Below are positions 36,997 through 48,718 of a DNA stretch of 64,000 bases, one piece after another. This stretch comes from Sipunculus nudus. Taxonomy: Eukaryota; Annelida; Sipuncula; Golfingiida; Sipunculidae. How positions within the stretch are numbered: position 1 is the stretch's first letter; every line of letters starts with the position of its first letter. Below the pieces are notes generated by a model. It saw only the letters and a list, made by a program, of their open reading frames with translations. It made no database searches and was not told the origin of the DNA. The translations under genes and the position numbers were made by a program. The DNA lies in the NCBI GenBank assembly GCA_026874595.1, contig CM049310.1, positions 48,947,558-49,011,557 on the forward strand, in the 5' to 3' direction.

Positions 36997-37741
36997 TGTA
37001 ACACTAGGCAGCGTGAGATGTCTAAGGGAATGAATAAACAAGTCAGTGGGAGTTTTTGTTAACAAATAACTATAATTTATTCTTAAAACAACCCTAACAT
37101 TACAATACACTAAATCAATACAATTACACAGTACAACAACAGTATAACAGCAAATCAGTATAATCACACAACCTAATAAACAAAGTGCACAGTACCTGGA
37201 TACCACCACTGTCACAGCGAAAGTTCTTTAAAATGTAAGCCGGACGAACAGCCCTCACAAACTCCCCCGGAGAATAACAGTCCAAGGTTAAGCTCTTGTA
37301 ACTATCCCGAAAGTAAACTGAAGACCAAATAAGGTTCGTGACAAATCCAGAAGGAAGTCTGAAGAAATCTATAATTGCCGCATTTATCGGAATAGGTCCC
37401 ACAAACTGACATACACGCTTCTGTGTCCGCTGGAATATTCTCTCACCTCTCTCTTGGCTCTAAAACACAGCCCCTATTTATAACTTCTCACCTCCAGCCG
37501 AGAACTTCCATTTCTCGAACAGTCTAAAGAATCTAACATAATACACAGTACACACGCGCTACAGGAACCATCTAGAAAAACGAATGCCGTGTCTCTACAT
37601 ATCAGGGTTCACACGTCAGCCGGCCAGGCGAGAAAGCCCCAAGCTAGCATGACAACGAGAGTTCAGCCAGTATGGATTAAACTAAGAATGCATTACCCGG
37701 CCAGGCGCGGCCGTTACAACACGAGTTACGCCCGTGTCACA
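36997..37741 (-). mobile_element. Solo LTR of an LTR retrotransposon
   Basis: Read on the minus strand it starts TGTGACACGGGCG and ends CTAGTGTTACA, i.e. TG...CA with imperfect inverted ends. It contains a TATA box (GTTATAAATAGGGG, 37484-37471) and a downstream AATAAA (about 37082-37077), in the order expected for U3-R-U5. Length is 745 bases. No primer-binding site, polypurine tract or internal coding region adjoins it, so it appears to be solo. A target duplication is not visible because it lies amid (AT)n repeats. It probably belongs to the Ty3/gypsy type by general form, but no protein confirms this. Confidence 0.65.
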
Positions 37742-37764
37742 CAATAAAAAAGACATCTGTAACT

Positions 37765-37765
<1 letters not shown>

Positions 37766-37821
<56 letters not shown>
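37766..37821. repeat. (AT)n microsatellite
   Basis: AT run between the solo LTR and the resumed H repeat. Confidence 0.95.
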
Positions 37822-37822
<1 letters not shown>

Positions 37823-37824
<2 letters not shown>

Positions 37825-37925
37825 CTTGCTGAATGTGTTTAGATTGTTTTGCCCCCCACATGTTAAAAACATGTTGAAATAAATCTGTGTGCCCTGGAGA
37901 TCGGCGTTTTCTGGCCTATTTTACA
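37823..37925 (+). repeat. Interspersed repeat family H, copy 3, right part
   Basis: GTTCTTGCTGAATGTGTTTAG, CCCCCCACATGTTAAAAACATG and CGGCGTTTTCTGGCCTATTTTACA complete the H copy begun at 36532. About 110 bases of H consensus are missing between the two parts and are replaced by microsatellites plus the LTR. Confidence 0.7.
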
Positions 37926-39884
37926 TGATGTTTTGGACCAGTTTTATCTATCTCCTTTTCCGAAAGCGTACAGGGCTCACTCTAAAACCTTTTAGCAATC
38001 AACAGACATGATTCAAAGACAACAATCGGATGACCACTTAATATTTACACATGGGAAGCTCAATCCAGCTTGGGTCAAGATTGAACAAGAGTGATAAAAA
38101 GATCATGGTCTTTGAACAGGCAGGAGCAGGACACCGACATTGTCATTATCACATGTCACACTTTTGTAGTGACACAAGCAGTGACGTCGCAGCCTACGTT
38201 GTTTGATACAAGTATGGGATATTGCCGATTGATTTCTGCAGTTCTCTCAGTAAAAGGTGAATTCCACTCGTTCAATGTGATAATTTATTGCGTAGTTGAA
38301 GTTACAACTTCCACAAAACATCCAGACTGGATCTGCTTCCTTTTTATCTGTTTTCAGACCAATATTGGAATCACACGACATTAGCATTGACAGATGAGAG
38401 GATAATTCCTAGTTAATCTATTACAGATTCCCTTTGAAATTGTTTAAACGTCAGGCTAACCTATTGTTACCATAATCGTAAATCAAAATGAAATAATTAA
38501 CCAAAATAAATGGAAATATAATTAGAAATTGAAGTCTTAACTATTAATGTAAAAATGACATGGGAACGTTATTTACTTTGACAAGAAGCATTCAAGTATA
38601 AAAAGTGGATTGATGATTCATTGCAAGATTTAATGGCTTTATTCTGAAGGATGTTAAGTTTTTTTTTAAATTGTTATCTATTTAGATGAACTATTAAACT
38701 ATCCTAAATGTATGTATCTCAACCATTGTCATGAGTTTGATAATCTGACAAACTATTGAAAATTAACAAGTTTTATTGCTATATTCAATTGGATTATTAA
38801 CAAACCACTGGCTCCAATTGAATGTTTATCAGTTCATTTATTTACACTTTTTAAAAAACTTTTTAAAATAGTCTTATCCAGTTTTCTCTGTACCGTCCTC
38901 TTATAAGACATTTTCGCGGCGCACATATACATTGGTAACAATTGCCTTTCTTAAAATAGTTTCAGATGTTTACCAATAAAGAGGCGAAGGAAAGCAATTA
39001 TGCGCGTCTGGAACTGTGTTGGTGCATGGTCTTGCCATAAGATAGCGCATACGTCAGCCCGCTGGGGTTCCCAATTCCGCCCGATTCTTCTGCTAATAAT
39101 TATTTTTGTATTCGAATAGCTTTTTGCAGAAAGTTGTAAATTGTGTAGATACTAAAACATCTAGATAATCTGCAGGATAAAATAATATGTTTTTTTATAT
39201 GATAGCACGCAGATGGGTTTACTGATCTTTTAAGGCCACTGACTGACGGTCAGATGTCTGAAGTGTAGTTTTTACCGCTATTTAGAACCAGTAATCTTAT
39301 CATAAAACCGAATTACACACGCTGCACTGGAAAGGGGTTAAAATCAACACCCTTGAACCTTGTGTTATATAGAGTATGTACGTTGTTTGTTCCATCTGTT
39401 TTGTATAAATGATTGCCTAGTGGTTATTAAGCCGTTGGACCATGGAGCGGATGATGCTCGTTTCTTACCCTGTCAGTTACCTTTAAAATATGCAAAGTTG
39501 TCAGTATCAATTGCACTTGATAGATTTGCTCCAATGTCTCAACGCACATTATGATTTCTGTATTATACCTAGCACATTGCATTTATAATATTTTGAAATG
39601 CAGAGGGCTTTTGGATTCGTAAAGAACCTTTCGTCCAAATGCAGTGCCGCCAAACATGGAATGAACTCGTGTTAGAATATGTTGTTCAGCAAAAGGTTTG
39701 TTTTTGGGTTTTGTTTTTGATTTAAGCATTGATAATTTGCTTTAAATCTTGGATATCTAAAGGACTTTCCTTATAATACACATGGTTTATATACAACATC
39801 AGTATTATTTTTTTTAATTGAATTAACGCCCGGACATTTATTCGGGATGTTATACTGTGTAGAATTACATAGCAACAGTTAGAA

Positions 39885-40125
39885 TTGCACTCAACAGAGC
39901 GCAAACCTCCGCCAAGACAAGAAACATCCTACCCGATCCACTGCTCTATCCGATTTCGCACCAACATTTACTCGGGTCTTCAATGGCCAACCTCCCAGCC
40001 TTCCACAAAGTGCCATGGACTCGGTTAAATAGTGTTTGTGTAATCTTGTTAACAGTAAACGAACCAACAAACAAAATGACATGGATGAATACATAATCTC
40101 CATGCAGGTTCTTCTTTTGTTGACT
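39885..40125. repeat. Fragment of a widespread interspersed repeat (GGCGGAGGTTTGCGCTC)
   Basis: GAGCGCAAACCTCCGCCAA at the left and TGTAATCTTGTTAACAGTAAACGAACCAACAAAC then ATAATCTCCATG at the right resemble a repeat found in many invertebrates, in which a GCGGAGGT motif and a TAATC-TTG-TTACAGA-CAAACAAAC tract occur near the ends. The class is uncertain. Confidence 0.4.
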
Positions 40126-40718
40126 GTATTCATATAAACTGCTGCACGTATACAATACTTGATATTACCATATACTGTACACATCACAGACCCAGATAAC
40201 TCCATATAATTCTGAAACAGATTTTACAGGCCGTTCAATGGGTATCAGTTTTCAAAACCACCGATCTATTCTGAATCTATAAGGTTGTTAAACTTTCCCT
40301 AAACCGGCTTCCAAAATCTTTATTTTTTTTATATTAGGATGATATGCCTTAATTCATCCCCGTTGATTCTGTAGAACAAATGAGATACCAGCGTGTAAAG
40401 TCCAGTGTGGTTCCACCCAAGCTCTGACAATAGTTACCGCGGAGGACACCTTGACCTGATGAAATAGAGACCGGAGTTATAGAGAAAGTCTACAGAGGAA
40501 TGTAGGAAATGAATCAGGATAAGCCACAATGTCCGAGTGTCAGTTAAACTACTGATAGATTATTTATTCTCCACCCCTGCGACTAAGGGAAGTTTTATAT
40601 GAAATGTTTCTTGAAGGTCAACTTTTCATCCAATGTTATGACGTTTGTTGAACTGAGTCTGAGTATTTTAACCGTTTTATAATTATAATAGATATATTTT
40701 CAAAGCAGATTATAGTAT

Positions 40719-40721
<3 letters not shown>

Positions 40722-40764
<43 letters not shown>
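40722..40764. repeat. (AT)n microsatellite
   Basis: Uninterrupted AT run. Confidence 0.95.
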
Positions 40765-40767
<3 letters not shown>

Positions 40768-42281
40768 CCGTGGTACTACGTCTTATTTAATCACCTTACG
40801 GCAATCCCTCTGTAGAAAAGTCCGACGTAATAGGTGCTCTTTTTTCGCCGAATATAAAATAAAAGTGTTCCGTGATATGGGATTGGTATGCCTAACGCAG
40901 CGAGGAAGACTGGGCTGCCTGAAGCAGGAAATAGAAGGCTGGACCGCTTTTTGTTTTGCTTGTGGTAATCTGTTAATGCTGCCTGGTGGCCTCTATTCTT
41001 CCTAGCCCATCCATGCGGACAGAATAAAGATGTTTCCGGCGCTAACACGGTCAGAGAAACGTCCCTTCTCTACGCCACCGAGACCTGGCTTGACCTCCGT
41101 CATCGCTTTTTCACCAGAAGTCTCTTTCAGCCATAAACTTGAATAATCACCTCTGTCATATACGGTCTTCTTCTGTCTTTATCTCAATACTTCAGAGCAT
41201 CATGAAGAGAACCTTTAATGGACGGATGAGCCTCTTCAGTTTTAGACCAGTCAGTGCGTTGATGGTTTTATTTGCCGCTATTGTCATATTCTTTTATTCA
41301 GCGCCGTCAGCGTTTTCACCGAGAATTTTATTCCGGTTTCTTCTTGGCCTACACGGGTGCAATTGCAGTTTAAACTCCGTAGATATATCCATGTCCTCGG
41401 AGTATCTTCGTATTGTATCATCTTTATCAAACCCTGAATCATTTAATCCTCGCAAGTATTTAAAAAGATTTTAAGTGCCACCCTTTTAACGTGCAGTCTA
41501 AAACCCGGATGTCGCAAGACGCATGTCGGAATAAAGGGTACACCGCTGATATATATTAAAACGTCATATATAGCGTCCAAGGATACACTGAATAAAAAAA
41601 TGATAATTAGCTCAGACGACCAACCTGACCACTAAACGGGACAACACTTGATATTTAAATATAAGTACAATAATTGGTGAGCTAGAAAATCTTTCGCATA
41701 CACATATGTTGGAACATCACATGATATATTGGAACGGCATAGCAGCCTTTATATGTGTCAACACTGCAAGCATTAAGGTAAGGATGAATTATTCATCTAG
41801 GTCGAGTTTGTCTATCGGTTTAGATATACACGGTTTTAGCATTTCCTGTTGTCCTGTCTCACCACCTCGCACAAGACAGTTCTCCTGGTCTGTCTGAAGG
41901 CATGTAGGTGCCACCTATAGCGAATCATTCAAAACATGAACTATACTATGAAATAAAATGGAAGTAAAAATATTTGTCACGGTATGAATCATTAGAATTC
42001 TAAATATCTTCGAGGGACGAAACATACACAGATCTCTCAAACAGATTGTTAAATAGTGTGTTTTAATTGTTATAAGTACATATTGAAAATATGCTATCAA
42101 GTAAACGTCGTATAAGAAAGATCAATACATTTTTTAAATCTTGTTTCATGCTTTACTTTTTATGAACATTTTCTATTGAAATTTTCTTATCTATGGTTTG
42201 CGTTGGGGCTAGACATACAAAATCACTGGTGCTTTATTCATGATTTATTATTTTAATAACAGGTATGTGAATTGCTCACCT

Positions 42282-42287
<6 letters not shown>

Positions 42288-42374
<87 letters not shown>
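42288..42374. repeat. (CT)n(AT)n compound microsatellite
   Basis: About 18 CT units then about 25 AT units. Confidence 0.95.
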
Positions 42375-42377
<3 letters not shown>

Positions 42378-42651
42378 TCAAACAATGGTATCGAGCTCTA
42401 TCCTAAGAGGAATACAGCCCGTGGCTGGATCACAATACCGTGATTGATGATTTATTACAGAACTGAACTTTTGCATAGCAATTAAACAAAACCTATCTCA
42501 CATCTGAGCATGAATAATACAAGCAATATTACGTTGGTGGTGAACTGTTTTCCTGATCTTTCCTAAGAGATAAACCATACTGATATCAGACTGATGAAAC
42601 TGATGTATAGTGTCGATTATAATCCTATCATAGTATTTATTAATTAATTGT

Positions 42652-42802
42652 TTATATATATATATATATATTCGTGTGTGTGTAGAAATGATCTGCGAGA
42701 ATACAGTCTTTCCTTCGCGTTCACACAGCGCTCTATGTTTAGTAACGGAACCTGAAAATACTATCATAGTAATACCTCAGTATTATATATATATATATAT
42801 AA

Positions 42803-42853
<51 letters not shown>
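42652..42853. repeat. Two AT-rich microsatellites with unique spacer
   Basis: A short AT run followed by GTGTGTG (42652-42684) and a longer interrupted AT array (42784-42853). Confidence 0.9.
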
Positions 42854-42856
<3 letters not shown>

Positions 42857-42984
42857 TTAAAAAGAAGACCCTGGTCCATCTTCGATTTCGGTATTCGATG
42901 CAATGACCTATAATTTCTCACACCCTATACATGCATGACCTAATAACAGTTTTCTTCTTCTTTGCTGATGTTTTTGAATTTTAG

Positions 42985-43096
42985 AAAAGAAGATGATTTA
43001 TGAAATACATCGGACGATGACATATGAAAATATAATAGCAGTAAACGATGCGGTAGTTTTAAACGTGGGGACTTGCTGGCCATACAGTATCAACGA
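42985..43096 (+). CDS. Weak candidate coding exon, unrecognised
   Basis: A long pyrimidine-rich tract (TTTTCTTCTTCTTTG...TTTTTGAATTTTAG) precedes 42985 and a consensus GA|GTAAGT donor follows 43096. The 112 bases between are open in exactly one frame, entering with two bases and leaving with two (36 codons, e.g. ENIIAVNDAVVLNVGTCWPY). No partner exon is identified, and codons are AT-rich like the background. Confidence 0.25.
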
Positions 43097-43956
43097 GTAA
43101 GTCTATGCCAGGTTGGAAGCACACACATATTTGGGTCAAATGAAGGGAAGATTCCCCCTCCATCGCTGCGCTGAGAGCGTACTCACTCAACACATCATAT
43201 TTTGTTCTGAAGATGGTAAAATATCCAGATTACCGTATATACCTCGACCGTGTTCTGTGGTATAAAGCATTATATGTTACTTCAAAGACCACCTCAATGA
43301 AAGAAAATTCTAGGACGCTAGTATTAATGTATCGTGTTGACATCACTAGTGACGTGTTGTTAAGACATGGCGTATATTAGTCTGTATGCTACCTGTTTAT
43401 CAGCTGTGGCCTGTCTGTTATCAAACTTATACTCAGCAACCAGCCCTGAATGTGATCGCGAGGGATACATGGGAGGCAGTTTGTATCGAAAGATACACGG
43501 TTGTCGCGTTCCGTTCACGGCATATCTAATATCTTTTGTGTGATAGAAAAGCTTGGTCGAACTATATATATTGAATACTCAATCACCAAGGCTGTGACAT
43601 ACAAAAATATGTATTGCGGAAACGCCCGCCCGCACTGGTTTCTGAAGAAAAAGTGCCAGAGAACCAAACCTTTTTTTATTTGCTTTAGACTTTCTGGGTT
43701 TGCAAAAGCTGTGAAAAAAGGCACTCAGCCGTAGACATTACTGTAATAACATCTGACTCGACCCGGCCTGACCGATTCGCGAAAATTAAAATTGAGGTTG
43801 GTCACGCTGGCGCTCTGCTAACCCTCTGGACGCCTTGCATGAAATAAACTGTAGAAGACCCCACTCTACACACGTGGCGAAAAGTATTATGTTTTGCCCT
43901 TGTTTTTTTTTGTTTTTGTTTGTTTGTTTATTTGTCATCTGTTTTCCCGTTTGTTC

Positions 43957-44190
43957 GGTGGCTGATTAAGGACACCAAAAAAAAAAAAAAATCTCGAGAA
44001 CATCTCGAGATCTCGACATAAAATTTCGCAAAAAAATTAAGGAAGCAAAAAAAAAAAATTTTAGGAAGCAGAAAAAAAAAATTAGGAAGCAAAACAAAAA
44101 ATTCAGGAAGGAAAAAAAATTTAGGAAGCAAAAAAAAAATTTAGGAAGCAAAAAAAATTTGAAAGCAAAAAAAAATTTAGGAGGCAAAAA
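43957..44190 (+). mobile_element. Element E, copy 1: palindromes plus TTAGGAAGC minisatellite
   Basis: From GGTGGCTGATTAAGGACAC (43957), an A run, ATCTCGAGAACATCTCGAGATCTCG (43991-44014), ATAAAATTTCG, then about nine imperfect units of TTAGGAAGCAAAAAAAA to about 44190. The same order appears, inverted, at 46394-46618. Confidence 0.75.
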
Positions 44191-44463
44191 CAATAAAGGT
44201 AACCCTAGCTGGGAATGGGTCTTATATCGCCACTTTGACGTATAAACATTTATCTACAGGCTACTTGTGCACAAGGTACTTGAGCAGGTGTTAACATGCA
44301 GATAAAAACATGTAACCGAGTTATTGAAAGATCCCTAGTTGATGTTCGTTAGAGCATGTGAAGCAATGCAGTATTTGTCATTTACAGAACTCTGTACTCT
44401 CAGAATTGAAGCCATATGTTTCTGCCGGACGTCTTTCTATTACGATCGGTGGCAATGTTTGCA

Positions 44464-44545
44464 CCCCCCCCCCCCCCCCCCACCCCGACCCCATGTTTTA
44501 AAAACACGTGGATATAGACAAAGACACCGCCTTTACCCATGGGAT
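44464..44545 (+). repeat. Interspersed repeat family H, partial copy 4
   Basis: A C run (44462-44481), CCCCATGTTTTAAAAACACGTGGATATAGACAAA and the following bases align to the right third of H. Confidence 0.4.
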
Positions 44546-44782
44546 TGGCTCATTTTTATGAAAGGTTTAATAGATTATGTTTACCTGGATTATGTGTATA
44601 GTTACCTTCACTTCTTTAATATGTATATGCAGAGTTAGCCGGTATCACAAAGATTCTATAAATAAGGCAGGTGAATAGCGACTTTAAGACTTTAGCATAT
44701 TTACATTTATGATGGTCAAATACATGTTCCATAAAACAACACACCATTTCAATAAAAACAAAAGCTGAAAGAAATTGTACAA

Positions 44783-45975
44783 CTAGTGGCCCATGGGCCA
44801 TGACGCTCAGCTGAATTCAAGGAATGTTGAACAATGAGCAAAATGACTGCCAGAGTGCAAACAAATCATGAATTTTGTGAAGAGTCCTTAGAAATGGGTT
44901 TCAGTGGGTTTTTTTGACAGATGACAACTTCATTTGAAGGTCTCATAAATAGAAAAAAAATCGTAAAAATTTGAAAAAAACAGGTAGCGCCTCCAGTCTG
45001 CAGAAACTGATGAAACACTCCATGACCAATATGCCTGCAAACAATCATGGTGATCAATGCATTAGTTATTCAGATACCGGAGCTTTTGTATCAAATTATT
45101 AATTATTCTGAGGGATACTTACTACGAAGGATATGGGTAACACCGACCTAATTTCAGGTTTCACAGAGACTTTTCATGGACCTCCCTTGATGTCAAGTTA
45201 GAAGAATCCAGGTCCAGCGGTTACGATTTGTGCCCTGTTAACAGATGACAGCTTCTTTAAGGTTTCAAACATAAAGAAAAAAATCGTAAAAATTGGAAAA
45301 ATTACAGGTGACGCCACCAGTTTGCAGGAACTGATGGAACACTCCATGATCAATATTCATGCAAAGTTAGTGATCAATGCAGTAGTTATTCAGATACTTG
45401 AGCTTTTGTATCAAATTTTGCATTATTCTGGGGGGTACTTTGTAGCCCCATAGCTCAAAGGATATGGGTAACAGAGACCTAATTTCAGGTTTTCAATGAG
45501 ATTTTTCATGGACCTCCCTGGATATTAAGTTTGAAGATTCCAGGTCTAGTGGTTACGATTTGTGCCCTGTTAACAGATGACAGTTTCATTGCAGGTCTGA
45601 AAAAGTGAAAAAAATCGTAAAAATTGGAAAAAAATACAGGTGGCGCCACCAGTCTGCAGGAAGTGATGGAACATCCCATGATCAATATTCATGCAAAGAA
45701 TCATGGTGATCAATACAGTAGTTATTCAGATATTTGAGCTTTTGTATCAAATTTTCCATTATTCTGGGGGGTACTTCAGAGTCCCATAGCTCAAGGATAT
45801 GGGTAACAGAGACCTCTTCTCAGGTTTTCAAGGAGATTTTTCATGGACCTCCCTGGATAATAAGTTTGAAGATTCCAGGTCCAGCGGTTACGATTTGTGC
45901 CCTGTTAACGGACGACCGGACGGACGACGGGTGATCGCTATATAGCACAGATGACTTTCAGTCAGCTGAGCTTAA
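44783..45975 (+). mobile_element. Family-A satellite-bearing element, copy 2
   Basis: The left end is TAGTGGCCCATGGGCCATGAC then GCTCAGCTGA (44805-44814). The right end is CAGTCAGCTGAGC (45959-45971). Three units with a regular 332-333-base period are marked by GATTTGTGCCCTG at about 45225, 45557 and 45890. CGGACGACCGGACGGACGAC lies just before the right end. Same organisation as 27291-30080 but shorter, and lying between the two inverted E elements. Confidence 0.75.
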
Positions 45976-46393
45976 AAGCGTGTTTCTATAAGAAGCTCAT
46001 ATTTGTTTGTATTTTTAAAATAATAAGATACCCTCAATGCATGCACGCAGACCTAAACATTTCTATTTGAGTTATTTAACAGCCATGGCTTCAAATCCGC
46101 CGTTCGGGTAGAATGTTTCAGTTTCTTTAGGCTTTGACATCTTCCTTACGGATATGAATAATTAAATATTGAATTTATATTGAACTTTTCTTTAACTCGC
46201 CTTATCTTAGGGGATATACAAACTTGATCGATTTTAAATTAATTATATTGTATTACCTTTCAGTTAAACACAGTATACATGGTTTTTGTTTTTTAATTGC
46301 AATAGTTAGCACTCTTAAAGTATACTGTCCCTTTAACGTTGCTTTGCTTTATGTCAATTCAGCCTCGACTGGTTCCCACAAGAGTGATATTTT

Positions 46394-46618
46394 ATCTCGA
46401 GATCTCGAGATATGTATATATATTTTTTATTTGCTTCCTAAATTTTTTTTGCCTCCTAAATTTTTTTGCTTCCTAAATTTTTTTGGCTTCCTTAATTCTT
46501 TTTTATGCTTCCTAATTTTTTTTCCTAATTTTTTTTGGTGAAATTTTATGACGAGATCTCGAGATGTTATCTCGAGATCTCGAGATAATTTTTTTTTCTG
46601 TGTCCTAAATCAGCCACC
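46394..46618 (-). mobile_element. Element E, copy 2 (inverted relative to copy 1)
   Basis: Has the 18-base self-palindrome ATCTCGAGATCTCGAGAT at both 46394-46411 and 46569-46586, with units of GCTTCCTAAATTTTTTTT between. Minus-sense wording (GGTGGCTGATTTAGGACAC, palindrome, ATAAAATTTC, TTAGGAAGC units) matches copy 1. The outer ends of copies 1 and 2 form inverted repeats around a 2.66-kb segment. Confidence 0.75.
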
Positions 46619-46956
46619 GTACGTTTGAGACCCAGAGCCATGGCTATAGAGCTAATCATGCGGTGAAATAAGCTGATGAACCGTAACAACCATGTTCCTG
46701 TGTATTTAGATCATGAACCTAGTGGATAATGTGGTCTTTGACCACTTTCTTGTTGCATTATATATCATTTTCCGTAGTAAAATCAATCCTATCTAAAGTA
46801 AATCTATGCAACAAATTAAGTTCTTTGATTCTATTTTTCTTTTAAAATAATGCCCGTTAACAAGTCTATTGACAGCAATACCATCTCATTACTACATCTC
46901 CCGCTCGCACGCTTTTGTATACAGGCTAGGCTGAAACCATAAAATATTCTTTATTA

Positions 46957-47291
46957 GGCCAAAATAAAAAAAAGGTATGGTTCTCAGGCACTTTTTTCAG
47001 AAATCAATGCGGGCGGGCGCTTTTTTTATTTTAAATTTTTTGGTATGTTTCGATAGAAAATGTCAAATGATAAGGGAAAAGCATGAAAATAACAGTTTTA
47101 TTTTGCTAAATAAGTAAAAACACTACAAAACAAAGGAAATTGTATGGTTTTATCTTCTTGAAAGAAATGTCGGAGCGGCAGCGGCTCAAAATTGGAAAGT
47201 TTTTATTGAAAATCAAATTAAAAGTTTTTATGCGGGGGTTTAAAATTGATGCGGGTGGTGCCTGAGAACCATAACTTTTATTTTTTTGGCC
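46957..47291. mobile_element. MITE D, PIF/Harbinger-like, with TTA target duplication
   Basis: The left end GGCCAAAATAAAAAAAAGGT...ATGGTTCTCAGGCAC is the inverse of the right end GTGCCTGAGAACCATAACTT...TTTTTTTGGCC over about 34 bases with few differences. TTA flanks both ends (46954-46956 and 47292-47294). 335 bases, no coding capacity. A 3-base TTA/TWA target duplication is characteristic of PIF/Harbinger transposons. A truncated relative lies at 30091-30176. Confidence 0.85.
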
Positions 47292-48263
47292 TTACATCAG
47301 ATGTGATTTAATATCATCAGTCTACATGGCACGAACTTATCATTAATTCAGTTCAACGAACTTCTTGTTTTTGTACAGTACCGCCAATTAACTCAGTTCC
47401 CTACTGTTAATATGACATGCCCGAAGGAGCAAAACAGGTTCTAATTAAAATCAGTCCCGCGTAAGCCCCTCCGGGTTTTATTAGGTATTTATTAATTAAG
47501 TCCATACAGACCAGATCAAACAGATAAAAAAATTTTAAAAAAATGGTCATTATCCTCGACTGGAAGCTGACCAGGCACTTCTAACTAGCTTGGTATAAGG
47601 ATCTTATTTATATAGTTCTTCAATTGCAACTTAATTAGGGATACACGTCAGCTTGCATATGATTCCGCTTAAGTTAAAAGCTATTACACTGGTGGGCTGT
47701 TTATCAACCTCATTTCACTGTTCAATTAGCAGGTAAATTATCTGCATAGGTTGCCATGTCATGGTACACTCAGTAAAATTAACAATAGCAAAACTTAATT
47801 TCTAATTGAATTATAAAACCACCAACCTATTTTGTATCTATTTAACCAGTATTTATATTGGAGGGTGGGTACATAAGCTTCCATTTCACTGATACTGATA
47901 ACTCGGTGAAATTAACGATGCCATTGGGAACTGGTTTCTTTAATGTTCAGTGTATCGTTATGCCATCAGACGATACTGTATTCATTATATAAAAGTAATG
48001 CTAAAAGACAGTGTTACTTTGAGTATAAAGTCATGTTATTATCTATCTAATGCCAGAATTGGTTAACCTAAACCTATCGCGCGCTCTTGTTTCGATATGC
48101 TTTTTTTTAAAGTTACCGGTATGTCTTTCTGCTGAAACTAAAAAAAGTTTATCAAACTCAAACCTATATGAATGTTACAAATGTAATTCTTTTTTAAATA
48201 TCGTGTAATTTCCTTTTTTAAGCGTATTAAGACTTATCCAATGCTGAAAATATATGAAAATAA

Positions 48264-48313
<50 letters not shown>

Positions 48314-48718
48314 GCAAATTTTTATCATGAAATACCCAGCTATTTTTACCCAGCATAATGTTTCCTCCAAATTCTAGAGATTCATTTATATATATATATA
48401 TAGAGAGAGAGAGAGATATTACATTTTTTGCCTTTACTTGCTTTTTTACTATAATATGCACGAAATATGCCCAATTTTCAAAATATTTTAAAAAAATGAT
48501 CGTTTGCTCCTCCACTTTCAGAGAACTCCCTGGGGTTAAAAGTCCCCGTCAGCCCTGTATGACTGAGAACGGATGTTGAATTAACGTTATATGCATCAAC
48601 GTCGGCTCACGTTCAGGCCACATCAAGTAGGTCAAGACTTCATGGAGAAGGTGAAGCCTGTCATTAACCGCGGAGCTTCGCAACAAAGTCATTATTCGTG
48701 TACCTATTGTCTGTTACT
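47292..48718. other. No gene seen; microsatellites at 48268-48309 and 48390-48417
   Basis: AT-rich DNA with an (AT)n run and an (AT)n(AG)n run. A short frame after a good acceptor at about 48521 (ELPGVKSPRQPCMTENGC then stop) is too short to call. Confidence 0.4.

Larger units (their letters stand above)
37926..42984. other. No supportable gene; isolated repeats
   Basis: Holds the repeat fragment at 39885 and several microsatellites listed separately. 40.8-41.1 kb is more GC-balanced than its surroundings but not open. The open frame at 41139-41474 has no paired splice sites. Confidence 0.4.

Noticed and set aside
36973-37402. Minus-strand frames of 80-92 codons
   Set aside because: Inside the solo LTR; no retroelement protein resemblance.
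41139-41474. 111-codon frame with a hydrophobic segment
   Set aside because: No paired splice sites or family resemblance. A reverse-strand frame looks slightly transposase-like but is interrupted and not specific enough to call.
43928-44193. Phe/Leu-rich frames (LPKFFF type), also at 46224-46541
   Set aside because: Translations of the TTAGGAAGCAAAAAAA minisatellite of element E.
48522-48578. Possible short terminal exon after a good acceptor (ELPGVKSPRQPCMTENGC stop)
   Set aside because: Only 18 codons; chance is too likely.
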